From Streptomyces macrolidinus (GTDB taxonomy: Bacteria > Actinomycetota > Actinomycetes > Streptomycetales > Streptomycetaceae), in NCBI RefSeq assembly GCF_023887685.1, contig NZ_JAMWMR010000007.1, positions 124,001 to 188,000 on the forward strand: a stretch of DNA of 64,000 bases, in the 5' to 3' direction. The notes beneath the pieces are model-generated. The model was not told the origin of the DNA. It made no database searches and saw nothing but the letters and a program-made list of their open reading frames with translations. How positions within the stretch are numbered: position 1 is the stretch's first letter; the number at the start of each line of letters is the position of its first letter. A program made the position numbers and the translations under genes. Positions 37,263 through 46,389 of the stretch are shown in pieces.

Positions 37263-37651
37263 AGACGATTCTGAACGTGATATGGCTGGTCCTGAGCGGC
37301 TTCTGGCTGTTCCTGGGCTATTTGTTCGCGGGGGTGCTGCTCTGCATCACCATCATCGGCATACCTTTCGGCATCGCCTCCTTCCGTATCGGCGTCTACG
37401 CGTTGTGGCCCTTCGGCTATACGACGGTCGAGCGCCGCGACGCGGGCGCGCCGTCCTGCATAGGCAACGTCCTGTGGCTGGTCCTGGCGGGCTGGTGGCT
37501 GGCCATCGCCCACATCGTCACGGGCATCGCGCTGTGCGTCACGGTGATCGGTATCCCGTTCGGCATCGCCAACTTCAAGCTCATTCCGGTCTCGTTGCTG
37601 CCGCTGGGGCGCGAGATCGTGCCTACGAACCAGCCGTTCGCGACACGTTGA
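37259..37651 (+). CDS. YccF-domain membrane protein
   Basis: A GTG start overlapping the htpX stop gives 130 residues ([20 protein letters not shown]). The protein consists of two copies of the YccF (DUF307) unit, each with N-V-x-W-L-V-L and [15 protein letters not shown] / [15 protein letters not shown]. Four helices are expected. Function is unknown; translational coupling to htpX suggests a membrane quality-control role, which is inference. Confidence 0.85.
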   Translation: MKTILNVIWLVLSGFWLFLGYLFAGVLLCITIIGIPFGIASFRIGVYALWPFGYTTVERRDAGAPSCIGNVLWLVLAGWWLAIAHIVTGIALCVTVIGIPFGIANFKLIPVSLLPLGREIVPTNQPFATR

Positions 37652-37728
37652 CAAGCCGTTCACGGTAAGGCGCCGAGGGTTATCCACAGGCAGCCCCGGC
37701 TGTCAGTGGTTCCCTGCATCATGAACCC

Positions 37729-38295
37729 ATGACCGAGAACGAGCAGTTGCTGGACAGAGTGGCGGAGCGGGCTCGCACCACCCGCCCGTGGGGCTGGCCT
37801 TCGCTCCCGCAGCCCGCGAGCGAAGCCGCGCTCGCTCGCGCCGAGGAGTCCCTGGGCTTCTCCCTGCCGCCACTGCTCGCCGCGCTGTATCTGCGGACCG
37901 GGGACGGCGGATTCGGCCCGGAGTACGGCCTGTTGCCCCTGCTCGACAGCTCACCGGCCGGCGAACCGGCCGCCGTCCCGCAGTACTTCGCCAACCGCGA
38001 GAGCGCCCGCACGGATCCCACCTGGCCCTGGCCCGAGGGCGTTCTGCCGATATCCCACTGGGGCTGCGGAATGTACGCGTGCGTGGACTGCCGCACCCCG
38101 CACGGCACGGTCCTGCTCTACGACCCGAACGCCGACGAAGCCGGCCATGCCTGGTATCTGGACGCCCCCGGCCTCGCGGAGTGGCTCCAGGCCTGGCTCG
38201 ACGGCACAGGCTGGTACGAAGAGCACAACGACGGTGCAGAGTTGGCGCCGTGGGAGGACTTCCCGATACGTACGGCTGCCGGGCCGACGCCGTAG
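37729..38295 (+). CDS. SMI1/KNR4-family protein
   Basis: A 188-residue soluble protein. It has the SUKH-type core A-L-A-R-A-E-E-S-L-G-F-S-L-P-P-L-L-A-A-L-Y near residue 40, then GDGGFGPEYGLLPL, PISHWGCGMYACVDC and a helical end. SUKH proteins often serve as immunity factors against contact-dependent toxins or as general adaptors. No toxin gene is adjacent here. There is no clear ribosome binding site, so a leaderless transcript is possible. Confidence 0.8.
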   Translation: MTENEQLLDRVAERARTTRPWGWPSLPQPASEAALARAEESLGFSLPPLLAALYLRTGDGGFGPEYGLLPLLDSSPAGEPAAVPQYFANRESARTDPTWPWPEGVLPISHWGCGMYACVDCRTPHGTVLLYDPNADEAGHAWYLDAPGLAEWLQAWLDGTGWYEEHNDGAELAPWEDFPIRTAAGPTP

Positions 38296-38416
38296 GAGAC
38301 ATCTCCGCGCCGACAGCCGTGCGGCGGGGGAGAGGTGAGGCGTACTCGGGCGGCGAAGGCAGCCCGGACCGTACGACGGCCGGAGCCTCGCGAGAGGTCC
38401 TGCCGCGCCCTGGCGG

Positions 38417-39676
38417 CTACCGCGCGGCACCCCACCGCCGTACGTGGTAGGCCACCACTCCCACGCCGAGCACCACCACGCCCACGCTCACCGACACCCC
38501 CGGCAAGGCGAACGCCAGCGCGCCGCACCCGAGGAGTCCGACAGCCGGTACGACGCGCGACACCGGCGCCGGACTCAGCGTCCAGGCAGACGCGTTGGCG
38601 ATCGCGTAGTAGGCCAGCACCCCGAAGGAGGAGAAGCCGATCGCGCCCCGCACGTCCACCGTCGCGGCGAGCGCGGCCACCACGGTCCCCACAACCATCT
38701 CGGCCCGGTGCGGCACTTGGAAGCGCGGGTGCACGGCGGCCAGGGCGCTCGGCAGGTGCCGGTCGCGCGCCATGGCCAGCGTGGTCCGTGAGACGCCGAG
38801 GAGGAGCGCCAGCAGCGAGCCCAGGGCGGCCACGGCGGCGCCCACCCGCACCACCGGCGCGAGACCGGGCACGCCCGCCGCTCGTACCGCGTCGGCCAGC
38901 GGTGCCACCGCACGCCCCAGCCCCTCCGCACCCAGCACGGAAAGGACCCCGACAGCCACCACCACGTACACCACCAGCGCGATGCCCAGGGCCAGGGGGA
39001 TCGCGCGCGGGATGGTGCGCGCCGGATCCCGTACCTCCTCTCCGAGGGTGGCGATCCGCGCGTACCCGGCGAAGGCGAAGAAGAGCAGTCCCGCCGCCTG
39101 GAGCACCCCTGTGACGCTCGCGCCCCCGACGGCCAGTCGCGAGGCATCAGCGGTACCCGACCCCAGACACACGACGACCACGGAAGCGAGGACCGCCAGG
39201 ACCACCGCGACGATCACCCGTGTCAGCAGAGCCGACTTCCGCACACCGCCGTAGTTCACGGCGGTCACCGTGACCACGACCGCCACCGCCACCGCGTGCG
39301 TCTGCCCCGGCCGGACGTACGCGCCCACGGTGAGCGCCATCGCCGCACAGGAGGCCGTCTTCCCGACGACGAACGACCAGCCTGCCAGATACCCCCAGAA
39401 CGCTCCGAGCCGCTCGCGCCCGTACACGTACGTGCCGCCCGAGGCGGGATACAGGGCGGCCAGCCGCGCCGAGGAGGTCGCGTTGCAGTAGGCGACCACA
39501 GCGGCGACCGCGAGCCCGTACAGCAGCCCGGACCCCGCCGCGCGCGCCGCGGGGGCCAGGGCCGCGAAGATCCCGGCACCGACCATCGAACCAAGCCCGA
39601 TGACGACGGCGTCCCCGACGCCGAGGGTGCGGCGCAATCCCATGTCACCGGGTCGCTGTGCCCCGGGCTGTGTCAC
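38417..39676 (-). CDS. APC-superfamily amino acid permease
   Basis: A GTG at 39676 (VTQPGAQRPGDMGL) with GGTAGGG upstream gives 419 residues; an ATG at 39643 (MGLRRTLGVGDAVVIG) is also possible. About 12 helices, with the APC motif GVGDAVVIGLGSMVGAGIFAA at the start (helix 1), TYVYGRERLGAFWGYLAGW and FFAFAGYARIATLGEEV. Substrate is not predictable. It is slightly shorter than the typical 450-500 residues. Stands alone and converges on the SMI1/KNR4 gene. Confidence 0.85.
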   Translation of the reverse strand: MTQPGAQRPGDMGLRRTLGVGDAVVIGLGSMVGAGIFAALAPAARAAGSGLLYGLAVAAVVAYCNATSSARLAALYPASGGTYVYGRERLGAFWGYLAGWSFVVGKTASCAAMALTVGAYVRPGQTHAVAVAVVVTVTAVNYGGVRKSALLTRVIVAVVLAVLASVVVVCLGSGTADASRLAVGGASVTGVLQAAGLLFFAFAGYARIATLGEEVRDPARTIPRAIPLALGIALVVYVVVAVGVLSVLGAEGLGRAVAPLADAVRAAGVPGLAPVVRVGAAVAALGSLLALLLGVSRTTLAMARDRHLPSALAAVHPRFQVPHRAEMVVGTVVAALAATVDVRGAIGFSSFGVLAYYAIANASAWTLSPAPVSRVVPAVGLLGCGALAFALPGVSVSVGVVVLGVGVVAYHVRRWGAAR

Positions 39677-39877
39677 GGCACCGAACCCTACCGACCCGGG
39701 GCAACCGGCGACGGTTGCCGAGGCGTCCTTCCTCATGACGACACGGTCGTACGAAGCGCGGGAGCGAGCGCGACCGAGGAAGACCGACGGAAATCGAGCA
39801 GCGGCGTCGACGCATGAACGCGGCCTGACCTGAGCAGGAGCACGGCGCAGACACAGTGTGAGAGGCAGGGTCACGGC

Positions 39878-40144
39878 ATGGGCGTTGTGAGCTGGATCGT
39901 TCTGGGGCTGTTGGCAGGCGCCATAGCCAAGTTCCTGCTGCCGGGCAAGGACCCCGGCGGCCTCATCGGCACGACCCTCATAGGCATCGCGGGTGCCTTC
40001 ATCGGAGGCTGGATCTCCTCCCGCTGGCTGCACCACCCGGTCACCAAGCACTTCTACGACGGCACGACCTGGCTCGCCGCGATCGGTGGTTCTCTCGTGC
40101 TGCTGATCGTCTACCGCGTCCTGTTCGGCGACTCACGCCGCTGA
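39878..40144 (+). CDS. GlsB/YeaQ/YmgE-family membrane protein
   Basis: An 88-residue protein with three helices (about residues 3-22, 29-47 and 65-83) and the family patterns WIVLGLLAGAIAKFLLPGKD and GGLIGTTLIGIAGAFIGGW. Members are general stress-associated inner-membrane proteins (transglycosylase-associated family) with no known enzymatic role. Single gene. Confidence 0.88.
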   Translation: MGVVSWIVLGLLAGAIAKFLLPGKDPGGLIGTTLIGIAGAFIGGWISSRWLHHPVTKHFYDGTTWLAAIGGSLVLLIVYRVLFGDSRR

Positions 40145-40175
40145 GCGCACGACCGAAGCCCCGGTCGACAGCGGA

Positions 40176-40213
40176 GAAGGGTGGCCGCCCGCGTTCCGGG
40201 ACGACCACCCTTC
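40176..40213. terminator. Terminator hairpin between the YeaQ-like and YajQ genes
   Basis: GAAGGGTGG (40176-40184) pairs with CCACCCTTC (40205-40213), with a further partial stem inside. It lies between converging genes and can act for both. Confidence 0.55.
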
Positions 40214-40250
40214 GTCGTATGTTCGGTGAACTGCCGTAACTGCCGTAGCT

Positions 40251-40739
40251 CTACCGGTAGTTGACGAACTGCAGCGCGAAGTCGAAGTCCTTGCCCTTCA
40301 GGAGGGCGATCACGGCCTGGAGGTCGTCGCGGCTCTTCGAGCTGACGCGCAGTTCGTCGCCCTGCACCTGCGCCTTGACGCCCTTCGGGCCCTCGTCGCG
40401 GATGATCTTCGCCACCTTCTTCGCGTTGTCCTGGGAGATGCCCTCCTCGATCGACGCGAAGATCTTGTACTCCTTGCCGGAGAGCTGCGGCTCACCGGCG
40501 TCCAGCGACTTCAGCGAGATGCCGCGCTTGATCAGCTTCGACTCGAAGACGTCGAGGATGGCCTTCACCCGGTCCTCGGAGTTGGCCTGCATCAGGATCT
40601 TCTCGCCGGACCAGGCGATCGAGGCGCCGACGTTCTTGAAGTCGTACCGCTGAGAGATCTCCTTGGCGGTCTGGTTGAGGGCGTTGTCGACCTCCTGCCG
40701 CTCGACCTTCGAGACGATGTCGAAACTGGAGTCGGCCAT
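40251..40739 (-). CDS. YajQ-family nucleotide-binding protein
   Basis: The ATG at 40739 ([17 protein letters not shown]) gives 162 residues, the standard family length; a longer frame to 40889 has no site. The sequence is typical Yaj[31 protein letters not shown] and a final [15 protein letters not shown]. Two ferredoxin-like halves bind nucleotides, and some family members bind cyclic di-GMP and act as transcription co-factors. Whether this one does is unknown. Confidence 0.92.
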   Translation of the reverse strand: MADSSFDIVSKVERQEVDNALNQTAKEISQRYDFKNVGASIAWSGEKILMQANSEDRVKAILDVFESKLIKRGISLKSLDAGEPQLSGKEYKIFASIEEGISQDNAKKVAKIIRDEGPKGVKAQVQGDELRVSSKSRDDLQAVIALLKGKDFDFALQFVNYR

Positions 40740-40963
40740 GTCCTGTGGCTCCTTGTATCGGGATGGATCGGGGTGCGTATCGGCGTGCGGGACCGGGCCG
40801 CCCGGCCCGGCATCGATCCCGGGCCGCATCCGCATAAGCCTAGCCACCCCACCCCCCGTGGGCTGCTGATCTATGGGGTGGCGAAGCACCCCCGTGCATC
40901 AGGTATCGTTTACGTCGTTGCCGGGGAGCACCGCCGAGAGGTGGACTCCACAGCAGCAAACTT

Positions 40964-41045
40964 GGCGGTGTGCCCGAGCGGCCAAAGGGAGCAGACTGTA
41001 AATCTGCCGGCTCAGCCTTCCCAGGTTCGAATCCTGGCGCCGCCA
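40964..41045 (+). tRNA. tRNA-Tyr (GTA)
   Basis: Acceptor GGCGGTG pairs with CGCCGCC (41038-41044), and the discriminator is A at 41045. The anticodon GTA lies at 40998-41000 in the loop CTGTAAA with stem GCAGA/TCTGC. A long variable arm (type II) precedes the T arm CCAGG-TTCGAAT-CCTGG, as expected for bacterial tRNA-Tyr. CCA is not encoded. Confidence 0.97.
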
Positions 41046-41054
41046 CAGAGAGGA

Positions 41055-41100
41055 AGACCCCCTCTGACCAGCCCTTAGGGCAGGTCAGAGGGGGTCTCTT
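41055..41100 (+). terminator. Strong terminator after tRNA-Tyr
   Basis: AGACCCCCTCTGACC (41055-41069) pairs perfectly with 41083-41097, with an inner GCCCT/AGGGC helix in the loop, and is followed by CTT. It begins ten bases after the tRNA. Confidence 0.85.
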
Positions 41101-41247
41101 CGTTGTCGAAGGACACCCTGGCGTGGGGAAGATCATAAAGAGGCGGCCGTCGGTGCCGTGCTGCCCCAACTCCGCGTGCAGAAGGGCGGGAAGGGCCGGT
41201 CGAGAGCGCGGCCGACCTGGCGCGGCCGATGTCCCGTGCCGCCCGGA

Positions 41248-43470
41248 TCAGCCCGACTTCGGTGGCTTCTGCGTGTCGAAGGCGAAGAGGGTGTTCTTTG
41301 CCGCGGCCACGATCACCACACGCCCCGCAACGGTCACGCGCGGGCTCGCGCCCTGCTCGCCCGTCAGACCATCGGCCCGCGGGTCCGTCGTCCACAGGGG
41401 TTCACCGTCGTCCGGCGACAGCGCGACCACTCGGCCGGTGGCCGAGCTGAAATACAGCGCGTCCGCTCCCGCGACGGGACCCGACGCCCCCTCCACGCTC
41501 GTCTGCCGCGACCACTTCTTCCGGCCGGTCGCGGGATCGAGCGCGGTGACGAGACCGGTCTGCCCGCTCACGTAGACGGTGCCGTCCGCCATGCCCGGCG
41601 TCCCCGCGTATGTCTTGGTCAGCCGGGAGTACGTGACCTTCCGCGAGGCGGGGTCGACCCGGGCCACCCCGTCGTAGCCGGCCAACGCCGGTCCCTCCAG
41701 GTGCTCCTGAAGGAGTACGAGTCTTCCGTCGGCGACGCCCACCGGCACGGCGGGGCCGTCGACCGCGATGGGCCTGCCCAGGTTCCCCGAGGCGCGGTCG
41801 ACCTCGTACAGGGTGGGGTGGCGCACCTCCGAGGCGTCCAGTTCCGTGTCCGTCGCGCACATCGCGAGGAGCCGCGTGCCCACCAGGACGGGAGCGCACC
41901 GCGTCCCCGCGGGGAACGCTGTCGTCCAGGCGACCTCACCGCTGTGCGCGTCCCGGGCCTCGAAGCGGGAGTCGGAAGCGTCGACCGTCACGACGGCGGA
42001 GCCGACCACGACGGCGTCCTGAGTCCGACCCGTGACGGCCGTCGACTGGGCGCCGGACGGTACGGACCACAACTCCCGGCCGCTGTCGGCGTCGAGGGCC
42101 ACCACCTCGCTGGGAGGGCCCTGCGGTGCGTCCTGGGCGGCGAAGCGGTATCCGAGCACCGTGTCGTCGGTGGCGCCCACCAGGTGCATGCCCTGGACGG
42201 GGACGCCCGGGCTCTTCGCCGTCCACACCCGCGAGCCGTCCCGGACCTCGATACGGGCCGCGACGACACCGCCGCCCCCGCAGAACGCCGCGTCGCCGCG
42301 CGCTACGCAACGCAACTCGTCCGGGATGTCCGCGCGACCGCCCGGCACAGTCGTGCGCCACGGCTTGAAACCGTCCGGAAGCGCGGCACCCGCTGCCGCG
42401 ACACTCCTGCCCTTGTCGCCGCCGCTGTTCCCCCCGAAGCCGCCCGCCTTCAGGGCGACGCCGCCCCCGCCGATCGCGGCCACCGCGAGCGCCGCCGCGA
42501 GCACAGGACGCCATCGGCGACGCGGACGACGGCCGACGGGGGAGCTCGTGCTCGCTGTATCGGGACCGGCCGGGGCCGGGGTGCCCGCCGTCGCGAGGTG
42601 ATGCTGGGTGATCACGTCACGGGTGCAGCCCGCGCCGACCCCGTTCGCGTCGGTCCCGCCGAGGTCCGACGGCAAGTCCCGCAACAGCACGAGGAGTTCG
42701 TCCGCAGAGGGGCGCCCCGCGGGCTCCTTGTCCAGGCACGACTCGACGATCGCGCGCAGAGCCGCTGGTACGGCGCCCAGCGACGGCTCCTCGTGCACCA
42801 CCTGATAGGCCGTCATGTACGGGCTGTCCGCGTCGAAGGGCCCGCGGCCCGTCGCCGAGTACACCAGCAGCGTCCCCAGCGAGAAGACATCGGACCGCGG
42901 CCCCACGCCACGCGGCGCCTGCAACTGCTCCGGCGACATGAAGGGCGGCGTACCGATGACGCGCCCCGTCATCGTCAGCGTCTGCTGGTCCACGGCGCGT
43001 GAGATGCCGAAGTCGATGACGCGCGGGCCCTCGGGCGAGAGCACGACGTTCGAGGGCTTGAGGTCACGGTGAACGACCCCCACCCGGTGGATGTCGCGCA
43101 GCGCCTCCGCCAGTCCGATGGCGAGCTTCCTCAGCTCCGCGCCGTCCAGCGGGCCCTTCGCGGCGATGTGCTGGGCGAGCGTGTCCCCCTCGATATAGGT
43201 CGTCGCCATCCATGGCTGATCGGCCTCGGGGTCGGCGTCGACCACGGCGGCGGTGAACGCGCCGCTCACCCGCCTCGCCGCGGCCACCTCCTGCCGGAAA
43301 CGGATGCGGAACTCGTCGTCCCCCGCGAACTGCTGGTGGATCAGCTTGATCGCGACAGGCCGCCCCGAACTCGTACGGGCCAGATAGACCGTGCCCATGC
43401 CACCCGAGCCGAGCCGCGCCTCGAGCGGATAGCCGCCGATCTCGGCCGGATCACCCCCGCGCAGCGACAC
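41248..43470 (-). CDS. Membrane Ser/Thr protein kinase with beta-propeller sensor domain
   Basis: A 740-residue receptor-type kinase. Residues about 12-270 are the kinase: glycine loop LGSGGMGTVYLA, Lys42 in VAIKLI, catalytic HRD at 135-137 (VVHRDLKPSN) and Asp154 in VIDFGIS. A single membrane helix lies near residues 325-345 (VLAAALAVAAIGGGGVAL). The extracytoplasmic part from about 370 is a PQQ/Trp-docking-like beta-propeller with repeats such as ALDADSGRELWSV, VTALDPATGRKKWS and VVALSPDDGEPLW. The ligand sensed is unknown. Transcribed alone. Confidence 0.92.
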   Translation of the reverse strand: MSLRGGDPAEIGGYPLEARLGSGGMGTVYLARTSSGRPVAIKLIHQQFAGDDEFRIRFRQEVAAARRVSGAFTAAVVDADPEADQPWMATTYIEGDTLAQHIAAKGPLDGAELRKLAIGLAEALRDIHRVGVVHRDLKPSNVVLSPEGPRVIDFGISRAVDQQTLTMTGRVIGTPPFMSPEQLQAPRGVGPRSDVFSLGTLLVYSATGRGPFDADSPYMTAYQVVHEEPSLGAVPAALRAIVESCLDKEPAGRPSADELLVLLRDLPSDLGGTDANGVGAGCTRDVITQHHLATAGTPAPAGPDTASTSSPVGRRPRRRWRPVLAAALAVAAIGGGGVALKAGGFGGNSGGDKGRSVAAAGAALPDGFKPWRTTVPGGRADIPDELRCVARGDAAFCGGGGVVAARIEVRDGSRVWTAKSPGVPVQGMHLVGATDDTVLGYRFAAQDAPQGPPSEVVALDADSGRELWSVPSGAQSTAVTGRTQDAVVVGSAVVTVDASDSRFEARDAHSGEVAWTTAFPAGTRCAPVLVGTRLLAMCATDTELDASEVRHPTLYEVDRASGNLGRPIAVDGPAVPVGVADGRLVLLQEHLEGPALAGYDGVARVDPASRKVTYSRLTKTYAGTPGMADGTVYVSGQTGLVTALDPATGRKKWSRQTSVEGASGPVAGADALYFSSATGRVVALSPDDGEPLWTTDPRADGLTGEQGASPRVTVAGRVVIVAAAKNTLFAFDTQKPPKSG

Positions 43471-43609
43471 TCTCCCCGACCTCCCCGTCCCCCGTGCATG
43501 TCTGCCGCCACGGGCCTGCGTACTTGTCCTCCGGACAAACTAGCCGCACGTCAGTACGGGAGAGCAAAGCGGGGGAGGCACAGAGAGCCGTCCGTCGTAC
43601 GCTGAGGGC

Positions 43610-43822
43610 ATGTCGTCACGCCGCAGGAGTTGTCCCGAGTGCCGTCGGGAAATCGCCGTCGTCGCGGGGCGGTTCGCGCGGCACGACCCGCCCGGGGCGC
43701 GGGGTGACGGGACGCTCGTCTCGTGTGCCGGGTCCCGCAGGCTCGCCCAGGCCGACGCGGCACAGCCCACCCTCGATGGCTACGCCCTGCCGGAGTTCCC
43801 AGGTCAGCTTCCCCTCTTCTGA
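43610..43822 (+). CDS. Small protein with a CxxC motif
   Basis: A 70-residue basic protein (MSSRRRSCPECRREIAVVAG) with CPEC at the N-terminus and one more Cys in LVSCAGS. It may bind zinc as half a ribbon. TACGCT about nine bases before the ATG resembles a -10 box, which would make a leaderless transcript. Divergent from the kinase gene. Function unknown; similar tiny proteins occur in other streptomycetes as far as I recall. Confidence 0.55.
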   Translation: MSSRRRSCPECRREIAVVAGRFARHDPPGARGDGTLVSCAGSRRLAQADAAQPTLDGYALPEFPGQLPLF

Positions 43823-43861
43823 GTCCCGCTCTTCCGAGTCCCGCGCCCACCTGACGAGACC

Positions 43862-44518
43862 TCAGTTCCCCGCCACTGCCTTCACGGCCACCGACACCGG
43901 GGTCGAACCGCTGACCAGTTCCAGGGTCAGACCGGCCGTCGCGGGCGTGTCGATCAGTTCCGCCAGGACGGCCGCCACATCGTCACGCGGGACCGTGCCG
44001 TGGCCGGTGTGTGCCTCCAGGCGTACGAGGCCCTTGCCCGCGTCGCTCGTCAGCGAGCCGGGGCGCAGGATCGTCCACTCCAGGGACTTGTGGGCGCGGA
44101 CGTACGCGTCGGCCTCGCCCTTCGCACGCAGGTAGACGTCGAAGACCTCGTCGCCCGTGTGCTCCGGGTCCGCGTTGATGGACGAGACGACGAGGAAGCG
44201 GCGGACGCCCGCCCGTTTTGCCGCCTCCGCGAACAGGATCGCCGCGTCCCGGTCCACGGTGTGCTTGCGGTCCGCGCCGCTGCCCGGACCCGCGCCCGCC
44301 GCGAAGACGGCCGCGTCGGCCCCCTCCAGATGCCCCGCGACTTCCTCGACCGACGTCGACTCCAGATCGCACACGATCGGTTCGGCGCCCGCTGCCCGCA
44401 GGTCGTCGGACTGCTCCGCATGACGGATGATCCCCGCCACCTCGTCGCCGCGCGCGGCGAGCAAGCGCTCCAGCCGCAGCGCGATCTGACCATGACCACC
44501 AGCGATGACAGTGCGCAT
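43862..44518 (-). CDS. Atypical SDR, NAD(P)-binding oxidoreductase
   Basis: The ATG at 44518 (MRTVIAGGHGQIALRLERLL) gives 218 residues. It has the Rossmann loop AGGHGQIA near the start (GxxGxxG variant), FAAGAGPGSGADRKHTVDRD in the middle and VSSINADPE, without the YxxxK of classical SDRs. This is the NmrA/NAD(P)H-binding atypical SDR class that often acts as a redox sensor or isomerase. The 200-base region upstream holds unusual tandem repeats. Confidence 0.85.
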   Translation of the reverse strand: MRTVIAGGHGQIALRLERLLAARGDEVAGIIRHAEQSDDLRAAGAEPIVCDLESTSVEEVAGHLEGADAAVFAAGAGPGSGADRKHTVDRDAAILFAEAAKRAGVRRFLVVSSINADPEHTGDEVFDVYLRAKGEADAYVRAHKSLEWTILRPGSLTSDAGKGLVRLEAHTGHGTVPRDDVAAVLAELIDTPATAGLTLELVSGSTPVSVAVKAVAGN

Positions 44519-44575
44519 GTTTCCGACCGTACGCCCGGACGGACGCCTTCGCCGTGCGATCACCGTGCGACTTCA

Positions 44576-44684
44576 CGTATGTCTCGTTCGCACATGTGTC
44601 GTTCACCTATGTGTGGTCCACCCATGTCACCCATGTGCGGTTCGCCCATGTCTCGTCCGCACGCGCATGTCTCGTCCGCACGCG
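44576..44684. repeat. Tandem CATGT-type repeats upstream of the SDR gene
   Basis: At least six degenerate units beginning with [CT]ATGT and containing TCGT[TC]CGCA or GGT[TC]C[AG]CC follow one another. The last two are identical 19-mers, CATGTCTCGTCCGCACGCG, at 44647-44665 and 44666-44684. No protein reading is plausible. They sit between two genes transcribed in the minus direction, in the probable promoter zone of the SDR gene. Confidence 0.7.
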
Positions 44685-44725
44685 TGCACCTGCGCCGCGC
44701 ATACGAGCACTTCACGTCCCCCGCC

Positions 44726-45976
44726 CTACGCCTCCGTCACCCGCCCCTGCCGAGGCAGATCCAGCGCCACGGCCGCCGAGTCGCAGTACTCCCGGACCGC
44801 GCTCGTACGCGCCACCACGCGCCCCCGGTGCACCACCACGCGGCTGTACGCGAGCGAGAGCGCGCCCGCCAGCCGGTCGCCGCGTACCGCGAGAAGCTCC
44901 GCGGGGAAGCCGGCCTCCACGCGGACCTCGGGCAGGCCGAGCGCGGCCCGTGCCGACGCGCTCACCATGGCGTACGCCGCCTCGGGGCTCAGTCCGTCCC
45001 GCGACGCCAGCAGATACGCGGCCTCCAGCGGATCCCCGCGCCCCACGGGGTTCGACACGTCCCGAAGCGCCCCGCTGCCCGCCGCCACCCGCACCCCGGC
45101 CGACCGCAGCAGCCGCACCGGAGCCGTGCCGCCGCGCCGCTCGACGCCGCCACAGCCCCCCTGCGGCAGACAGATCACGGTCACTCCGGCGGCCGCGAGC
45201 TGGTCGGCGGCACGGGCGGCGGCCTCCGTCGGAAGCCGTCCCAGACCGGCGCACGGGCCGAGGGTCACCCCGGGGCGCAGCCCGCCCGCCATCGCCGCGA
45301 GCCGGGCCAGGCGCACCGGGTCGTCGGCGTCCGTGTGCAGATCGACCGGGCAGCCGGACTCGGAGGCCAGTTCGAGAACCGCCTCGACATAGCCGGTGGG
45401 ATCGGGGTCCGTGTCCGGACACCCGCCCACCACCGCGGCGCCCATCTTCATCGCGTCCCGCAGGATCGCGAGCCCGTTGGCACCGGCGGCCCCGGTGAGC
45501 ACCCGCGGCATCGCCACCGCCGTCAGCTCGGCCAGCCCGCCGAGCGAGTGCCGCGCCCCCAGCAGCGCCTCCAGCGCGTCCAGACCATGGACGTCACCAA
45601 TGTGCACATGTGAACGCAGCGCCGTCGCGCCGTGGCCCAACTGGAGCAGGGCGGCCTCGGTGATACGGCGCTGGATCTCCTCCAGGGCGTGCGGCACCGG
45701 TCCGTCGCCGTCCGCCGAAAGGGCCGTGTCGCCGTGCGCGTGCGGCTCCGCGGGGGCGGGCAGGAGCAGATAGCCCCCGAGGTCGACACGCGCCCCGACG
45801 CTTCCCGCCGCCAGGCTGCCGGCGGTGCCGACCGCCTCGATGCGCCCGCTGCCCAGCCGTACGTCCACGGTCCGGCCGTCGGTCAGCCGGGCCCCGCACA
45901 GCAGCAGGCCGGTCGCGTCGGACGGTCCCGACGGCGAGGGCGAGGGAGGGGGAGGCTGCGGTCGGCTGTCGGCCAT
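44726..45976 (-). CDS. Amidohydrolase-superfamily protein, cytosine deaminase-like, with altered metal site
   Basis: A 416-residue protein starting MADSRPQPPPPSPS. It has a beta-sandwich start (LLLCGARLTDGRTVDVRLG), the first metal motif as EPHAHGD, HVHIGD, VDLHTDADD with a third His, and the final barrel segment GSGALRDVSNPVGRGDPLEA. In most relatives I remember this last motif is G-x-D-x-x-x-D, with the first Asp binding the metal; here Gly takes its place. The enzyme may have changed activity or be inactive. Single gene, upstream of the tandem repeats. Confidence 0.75.
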   Translation of the reverse strand: MADSRPQPPPPSPSPSGPSDATGLLLCGARLTDGRTVDVRLGSGRIEAVGTAGSLAAGSVGARVDLGGYLLLPAPAEPHAHGDTALSADGDGPVPHALEEIQRRITEAALLQLGHGATALRSHVHIGDVHGLDALEALLGARHSLGGLAELTAVAMPRVLTGAAGANGLAILRDAMKMGAAVVGGCPDTDPDPTGYVEAVLELASESGCPVDLHTDADDPVRLARLAAMAGGLRPGVTLGPCAGLGRLPTEAAARAADQLAAAGVTVICLPQGGCGGVERRGGTAPVRLLRSAGVRVAAGSGALRDVSNPVGRGDPLEAAYLLASRDGLSPEAAYAMVSASARAALGLPEVRVEAGFPAELLAVRGDRLAGALSLAYSRVVVHRGRVVARTSAVREYCDSAAVALDLPRQGRVTEA

Positions 45977-46229
45977 CGCGTTCCTGGGGATCGGGGGCGG
46001 CTGCGCTCACGAGGGAAGATCACGCAGAGTGAGTCGAGCCTAGGGCGGCGAGCAGGCCACGACAGGGAAGAGCGCAATAGTCGTACCGGCGTGGCCCGGT
46101 GGGCCGTCCGTTCCGCTTCGGTCCTCGCTCCGGCGCGCCGCGGGCGCCTGTCGCAGCCGTGCGCGAGGGGCTCGGGAACCGTCGTGAGAGCCGGGGGGAA
46201 CAGGCCGGGGCGGGTGCCGCGAAACGGAT

Positions 46230-46257
46230 TTGGGCGAACGGCAGGCGACCGTGTAAT
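46230..46257 (+). promoter_or_regulatory. Possible promoter for the tRNA-Thr/tRNA-Met/rpmG unit
   Basis: TTGGGC (46230-46235) and TGTAAT (46252-46257), 16 bases apart, resemble the -35 and -10 boxes of the main sigma factor, and are followed 14 bases later by tRNA-Thr. Confidence 0.4.
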
Positions 46258-46270
46258 GTCTTCATCGCTC

Positions 46271-46343
46271 GCCCCAATAGCTCAGTCGGCAGAGCGTCTC
46301 CATGGTAAGGAGAAGGTCAACGGTTCGATTCCGTTTTGGGGCT
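46271..46343 (+). tRNA. tRNA-Thr (GGT)
   Basis: Acceptor GCCCCAA pairs with TTGGGGC (46336-46342), discriminator T at 46343. The anticodon GGT at 46304-46306 lies in the loop ATGGTAA between TCTCC and GGAGA. The T arm is CGG-TTCGATT-CCG type. CCA is not encoded. Confidence 0.95.
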
Positions 46344-46389
46344 CTGATGGGAGAGGTACCCGCCGTAAGGCGGGGCCCGATCGCATCGC

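Noticed and set aside
43862..44563. Longer start for the SDR gene at 44563
   Set aside because: The additional 15 residues precede the Rossmann strand without a ribosome binding site; the ATG at 44518 begins directly with the strand MRTVIAGG.
44576..44684. CRISPR array
   Set aside because: Units are directly adjacent with no unique spacers, and no cas genes are present.
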